Source: Ceratobasidium sp. AG-K (taxonomy: Eukaryota > Basidiomycota > Agaricomycetes > Cantharellales > Ceratobasidiaceae). Taken from it: a DNA stretch of 64,000 nucleotides. Location: the NCBI GenBank assembly GCA_037039685.1, contig JAWNGF010000001.1, positions 3,410,001-3,474,000 on the forward strand, written 5' to 3'. The notes beneath the pieces are model-generated. The model saw only the letters and a list, made by a program, of their open reading frames with translations. It was not told the DNA's origin and ran no database searches. Made by a program: the position numbers and the translations under genes. Each line of letters begins with the position of its first letter. The first letter of the stretch is position 1. Positions 58,998 to 64,000 of this stretch are shown here, piece by piece.

Positions 58998-61668
58998 CTC
59001 GCCTTCACCGTCGTCAACGTTCTCGTCTAGGGCTTCTACTCCAACGCTAGTGTCTTCACGACTGCCTTCTGATGACAAGGACTACTTTGACGATGAGCGC
59101 TCTCTAGCTGGTGACTCTATGATATCGTCGTCGCTATCTGACACTACCGACGTCGAAAGCATCACCCGTGCGTGTCTGGACTTGATCGAGCGCGAGGGCT
59201 ACTCACACTGCATATAGGTGCCCCAAATGAACTAAGCTTTGCAAGGCTACTGGTTATACATGCATCGTGAGTACGCCGTCTACGAGTCGTAGACCGGTCT
59301 GACTATAGAGCACAGGTTGGCCGTTTGTCTCTTCTTGGCCATCACCGACACCGTACGCACCTTGTTTCGCTCGCTCGCCCCCATACTGACAACCCATTAG
59401 ACCATCGTATCGACGTCTTTGCCAACTATCAATGCCGAGTTGCACGGCAGCACCGTACAGTACTCTTGGGTTGGCGTGAGGTTAGTGATAGCCTCGCACG
59501 ATAAGCGGAATTAGGAACTGAACCCACGATAGCTACATGTTGACCCAAACGATATTCCAACCCCTATATGGTCAATTCACTGTGATGTTTGGCCGCAAGG
59601 TGCGCTTTTCAGTTATTTGACCGGGCGATTTCAACTCATGTCAGTCTGTTTAGCGGGTGCTCTACACCTGTATGGTAATGTTCCTGAGTACCTCTGGATT
59701 GTGCGGTGCGGCTCAGGTGGGTCGGTTTCAATTTTTTCTAAACCTGGCACTTACGCATATGCGCAGTCCATGGCGTGGCTTGTTGTGGCTCGCGCTTTAC
59801 AAGGCATGGGTGGTGGTGGAATTGTTACCGTAATCTGGGTTATACTCGAAGAAGTCTCACCAGTTAAAACGCGTCAACGATGGAACACAGCTTTAACCGC
59901 AGTGTGGTCGATGTCTGCACTTGCGGGACCGCTCATGGGTGGGATCTTCAGTGGTAAGTAACGACGTCATAACGCTCCTATTCGAGTCTAATAAACCTCG
60001 CGTTCGCGCCACAGATCTTGCATCTTGGAGATGGGCATGTGAGTCTTTGTTCCTAACTGGTCCGGCCCGCATTTTCGCTGATTGCCGAATTTTGCGCAAA
60101 GTCTACGTGAACTTGCCTGTTGGCTGTGTGGCACTGATCGCAGCGATGTTATCACTAAGCGCCTGGCATGAAGCACCTTGCAGCAACGCGACCATGCTTT
60201 ACTTGATTGCCCATTTCGACTGGGTTGGCCTGTGAGTGTTACATTCGAGGCAGTAACCTTTGTTTGACTTTGCTTTCATAGCGTGCTGCTCGTTGGTGGA
60301 ACAGCGGCCCTTGTACTTGGATTCTCAATGGCTACCATTACAGGATGTGAGTTTTAAAGTTTCATTCCGCATTTCGACTCTGACAAATATGTATAGGGTC
60401 GTGCGCATTTACGTTGGCACTTGTCAGTACGGGTGTCATCTCACTCGCGCTAGGTGCTATCTATGAGAGCGGGATTCTCGGCTCCACCGAATTCGCAGGA
60501 ATTTCTCTGTGTGCGGACCCAAAGCACGCTCTTTTCGCGCCCAAGTTGCTTCGGACGCGAACTACCGGTGGGTATTTGCATACCTGCCATCCGCAACATG
60601 TGTTTACTCTTTACAGGAATCATCCTTATCTTCTCGTTTTTTCAGACCATGTCCTTCAATGCGGGCACTTTCTACCTTGCGCTCTATTATCAGGCGAGTA
60701 CATGCTCGTAATCCACGCGTTCAACGCTGACCAGTGACGCAGGCTGTGCATGGTTCTAGCGCACTGACGGCTGGGCTGCAACTCTTGCCCTATACACTGG
60801 GCTCGTCCCTGGTGTCCTTGGTTGGATTTTACATCTCCGAAAAGACAAAGGCGCATAATAGCATAATCCGCGCCGGACTGGGTTTAATGGCTACGGGTTT
60901 CGGTTCGTACCTTGGAACTGTGATGAACTAGTTTGATACTCATTTCTCGTATAGGGTTAATGATTTTCCTCGACGAGCGATCGAGCATCATCATTCAGAC
61001 TTTCGTTCCTTTGGTCGCTGGTGTCGGCGTCGGGCTACTCCTAAAGACCCCTGCCACTGCCCTTCGACTAGCGATGAAGGGGGCCGATGTGCCAGCCGTC
61101 ACAGCAGGGTTGCTGCTGGTCCGTTTCATAGGAACTGCATCGGGAGTCGTAAGTAGAAATGATTAATTTGCCGATGTCCTATTGACAGGCCATTCTAGTC
61201 CATTGGGGGCGCGGTCTATCAAAGTAGATTGGCCGTTCACTTGCCGACGGAGTTTGATCTCGATATTTCTGTACCAAACTTTGACTACAGATTGCTCAAG
61301 ACTCTCCAACCGGAGTCGTTGCGGAATAATGTTCTCCATGCCGTCTCGCGTTCAATTTCGGTGAGACACTTGAATTTGTCCGACCCATGGGATGTCCGAC
61401 TGACGTTCATCTAGTCGATTTGGATCATCTGTGCCCTATGCCTATCCATCGGATTCTTGGTGAGATGCCATCCGACTACCCCACTTCGGAGCCGCTAACC
61501 CGATGCATATAGCTTTCCTTGTTTATGAAACATTACCCAGAGTACGATGTACCGTCATCGGACGAAGGCGATGAAACGCCACCCTCAGAATCCAGTAGCA
61601 TCATCAAGTCCCAGCTCGATCAAAAGAACTATGGCTCGATAGGCACATGCACAAGGAGCGGACTTTAA
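58978..61668 (+). CDS. MFS drug:proton antiporter, 14-TM (DHA2-like) type
   Basis: A cytosolic Ser/Asp-rich N-terminus (FDDERSLAGDSMISSSLSD) is joined by a 50-nt intron near 59170-59218 to APNELSFARLLVIHAS. The first helix (LAVCLFLAITDTTIVSTSLP) contains the LAxLDxTIV-like signature of DHA2. Further motifs are YMLTQTIFQPLYGQFTVMFG then RK (motif A), ARALQGMGGGGI, GPLMGGIFSDLASWRWAFYV and NLPVG, all typical of 14-helix multidrug transporters. Later helices include IILIFSFFQTMSFNAGTFYL and SSALTAGLQLLPYTLGSSLV. The C-terminus ends GTCTRSGL at 61668. About twelve introns. It should export small molecules across plasma or vacuolar membrane; no biosynthetic gene lies beside it, so the substrate is unknown. 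Confidence 0.88.
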
Positions 61669-62386
61669 ACTTTATCAGGCGTCATGAGCTATTTTTTTCT
61701 GCCTACTTTATTCTTCATCCTATATCAGTACACTCTGTTTTCCCCGTTTTGGTGTGTTCGTTCAAACTGTATAGTACAACTGTAAGCAGTCCTACGTGTA
61801 TGTTTTCGGCATCAAATAATTAATTCCAAATCTTGTGGCTCGTTTTCATCTGTCCCTTGCAATAAATGGTGTCTTGCGGTCCGAACTATTTCATGATTTC
61901 CCTGAATATCGCGGAGATCATTTGGTCGACGATCCTGGCGTGCATGCGTCCTCGGGGGTTTGTCCCCATGGGTTTCACGCGCTGTGGGGATGAAAAAGCC
62001 CCCCACATGACAGGCGAGATTACCTTTGATTCCTAAATCCGTACGTGACAGGCTGCATTGCAAGAGTGGCATTGACGCGCGCATCGAGCCTTGTCAATCG
62101 AGGGGAGGCTGAATGGCGCCGCCGGTGTGGCTTGGATTGCATGACAGGTCTGACAAGACACCTAGCGCCAGCACCTAGGATCGTCGGCCGATTCGACGGG
62201 TGATTGAATCTGCCAGAAAGCTCACAGGTACGCGAGGGTGGCGTAAGACATGATATGACATTGCAATCTTTATGGTTAAGGTTAGGAAGCACATATGAAC
62301 AATAATCAATCTGAGAAACACAAAGCAGGTGCGATTTCGTGAAAGTGGTTCAATCGTCCTTGGACGGCGTCAAAATTCATTACAGC
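61669..62386. other. Intergenic region between convergent genes
   Basis: About 718 bases lie between the MFS stop and the stop of the CCCH gene. The first 150 bases are T-rich as expected for a 3' UTR. The rest has no supported gene. The CCCH transcript may have a long 3' UTR here. Confidence 0.4.
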
Positions 62387-63976
62387 CTAGGCCCATTGGC
62401 GCGAATTGGGTCCGACGGCAACTTCGGACCAGTTGTGCATGTCGGGATTTGGATTGGTCGAGCCGTTCGAGGCCGAGCCAAACGACGGGCTGGGTGCGTG
62501 TCGCGCTTGGCTCACCTGAGGAGGAACCCACTGGCCGCTACCAGAACGGGCGTGGTAAGGCGAGACGGTCGAGGGGGTCATACGACCGGCGTCTCCGTTG
62601 ACATTAAACGGGGTCGAGCCGCCCGAGATGCGTGCTTCCGGCGAGCGATTGGCGAGGGACGGAATGCTTGCATCGCCCGAGAGCGAGTAGCGGTGTGTGT
62701 TTTGCACCGACACAGGGGTCATGGGCGACATGGGTGCCAGGCGCTAGGATGGGGTCAGAACATGACTTGATGACGAGGCAGAGGCTTACCTGTGTCATCA
62801 GCCCCGATGAGATATCCCCGAAATGCCGATTGGCGTAATCGCCCGTTGCGGTCGCAGGGCCTGGCGAAGGACGCGTCGTGGAGATCGCAGGGTTGGCCGA
62901 GAACGGAAAGGCGGAGACGGCGTGGGCGGGGGTGTCCCTTCCAACGCAGTGTCGACGCGCAGCGAACCGAGGGCGTGACGGCCGTACGGCATAAACATTT
63001 GCTCGGCTTGAACGGTCGTCGCCGACGTGGGTGACGTGACTTCGGGGGCGGGCGCGTGCCGGGGGTCGCCACCCGACTCGCGCGACTTGGCCGATATGCG
63101 GGCGAGAAGCGACGAGGGCTGATCGTTGGGGTCGCTGTTGGTGCTGAGGGACCTTGCTCGGCCATCGGGCGGGGCCACGGGCGCCGGCTGGCTGTTTGAT
63201 CGCGAAGCGTCTGCGTTGGATGGCGAGGGGGCGCCTGGAAGACCTGGTGCACCCGAAATTGGCAGTTCGGTGTGGATGAAGCAGCAGCTGGGCCCCACAG
63301 TTAGATCAAGTCGTTTCCGAGCCAAACAACTCACCGTTTCCCATACGGGCAAGACCCAGAAACCCAAAATGTACGGCAGATTTCGGTCTTGTACTGAACG
63401 GGACGCGAGTCAAAATCGCAATCAAGGACGAAAACATTCACAGACCTTGGGATGACGCGAAACCTTGCGAATCTCTTCCTCTCCATGGGCAAACTGACAT
63501 TTAGGACCGTAGCGACAGGTACCCTTTTCTTCCCAGCTTCTGCACAACTCGGTCTTGTACAACCCCAGCTTGCGGTTGTTGGCACTTGGTCCGCCGTGGT
63601 TGTCGCGCAGGTAGCCAGGCGCGTCGTACTGGAGCTGGCGAGCGAGGGCCTGGGCGAGCGCAGGAGTGTACGCGTCTGCCTGGGTGTAAAAGTTGTTGGG
63701 CGAGTACGGGGTGCCATAAACGGGAGGCACAGGGCCGAGGTGAGGGTAGCCTTGGAGCGCACTGAGGATGGCAGCGGCGTCGCGGATGGCAGCAGGGTCC
63801 GAGGCCGAGTGGTGGTGTACAGGGCGGGGCACATGAGGCGGGTAGGCAGCGCTCACAGCACGTTCGTGGTGCATGTCCGGGTACATGGGCTGTGGGGCCG
63901 CAGGAGGCATGGCCGCATAAGCGCCGGGCGGTGGAGGTGCGGGGTACGAGCCCTGTGGAGCGTAGCGATAGTCCAT
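62387..63976 (-). CDS. Tandem CCCH zinc-finger protein, tristetraprolin/Zfs1-like
   Basis: The ATG at 63976 opens a Pro/Tyr/His-rich N-terminus ([20 protein letters not shown]). The two fingers are canonical: [20 protein letters not shown] followed by CQFAH, and after a 50-nt intron [20 protein letters not shown] followed by CCFIH, both C-x8-C-x5-C-x3-H with the YKTE(L/I)C lead-in of the TTP family. Relatives bind AU-rich elements in 3' UTRs and promote mRNA decay. The C-terminal part is Ser/Pro-rich and ends [11 protein letters not shown] at 62387. A one-base frame break lies at a run of five G at 62928-62932 (see findings). The gene may start further upstream, beyond the window. Confidence 0.88.
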
Positions 63977-64000
63977 GCTGGGATAGTGGGTCGGGACGGC

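Noticed and set aside
58978..61668. A secondary-metabolite cluster around the MFS transporter.
   Set aside because: Neighbours are MDJ1 and a CCCH mRNA-decay factor; no PKS, NRPS, terpene cyclase or tailoring enzyme is present.

Overview
The window is nuclear DNA of a filamentous fungus, most likely an Agaricomycete basidiomycete. This rests on dense short genes on both strands, many introns of about 50 nt with GTRNGT donors, and basidiomycete-type proteins (Cas1-type O-acetyltransferase, HeH-type Src1, a Spc24 of fungal type). A Rhizoctonia-like organism (Cantharellales) fits the gene style, but that is inference. I see no rRNA, CRISPR, plasmid, viral or transposon sequence and no convincing tRNA. 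Coordinates of multi-exon genes below run from start codon to stop codon and include introns.

Layout. 0-12.7 kb: end of a SET/NAP histone chaperone, the inner nuclear membrane protein SRC1 (-), a mitochondrial sulfide:quinone oxidoreductase (-), kinetochore SPC24 (+), the translation factor TMA20/MCT-1 (-), an Mso1-like Sec1-binding protein (+), the SM protein SLY1 (+) and RRP15 (-). 12.8-21.6 kb: a mitochondrial PPR-like protein (+), the CAS1 polysaccharide O-acetyltransferase (-) and a large uncharacterised cysteine-rich protein (-). 21.6-25.1 kb is the largest gap, with no recognisable gene. 25-36.6 kb: a GT32 Och1-like mannosyltransferase, a rhomboid protease, the AP-3 sigma subunit and a C2H2 transcription factor (all +), the histone N-terminal acetyltransferase NAA40 (-) and an RTA1-like membrane protein (+). 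36.9-50.4 kb: mitochondrial intermediate peptidase OCT1 (+), an acyl-CoA-binding/ankyrin protein (-), succinyl-CoA ligase alpha (-), the importin MTR10 (-), septin CDC3 (-), U2 A' LEA1 (+) and COP9 subunit CSN6 (+). 50.8-64 kb: a TMEM205-like membrane protein (+), a SET-domain protein (-), UGO1 (-), CK2 alpha (+), mitochondrial DnaJ MDJ1 (+), a 14-TM-type MFS drug transporter (+) and a tandem CCCH (tristetraprolin-like) mRNA-decay factor (-).

These are mostly conserved housekeeping genes in ordinary eukaryotic order. They do not form an operon, biosynthetic cluster or defence island. Mitochondrial functions are frequent (SQR, OCT1, LSC1, UGO1, MDJ1, PPR-like), but each acts separately. Divergent pairs with very short shared promoters (RRP15/PPR-like, CDC3/LEA1, UGO1/CKA1) are the main sign of local co-regulation.

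The most notable observation is that several well-conserved genes (SRC1, SLY1, NAA40 twice, the CCCH protein, possibly OCT1) have one-base reading-frame breaks with no room for a normal intron, often at short homopolymer runs. This suggests base-level assembly errors, or less likely decayed alleles. I found no convincing previously undescribed system. The best leads are the uncharacterised cysteine-rich protein, an overlapping upstream ORF on the MFS gene, a GC-AG intron in NAA40 and the unexplained 3.5-kb gap.
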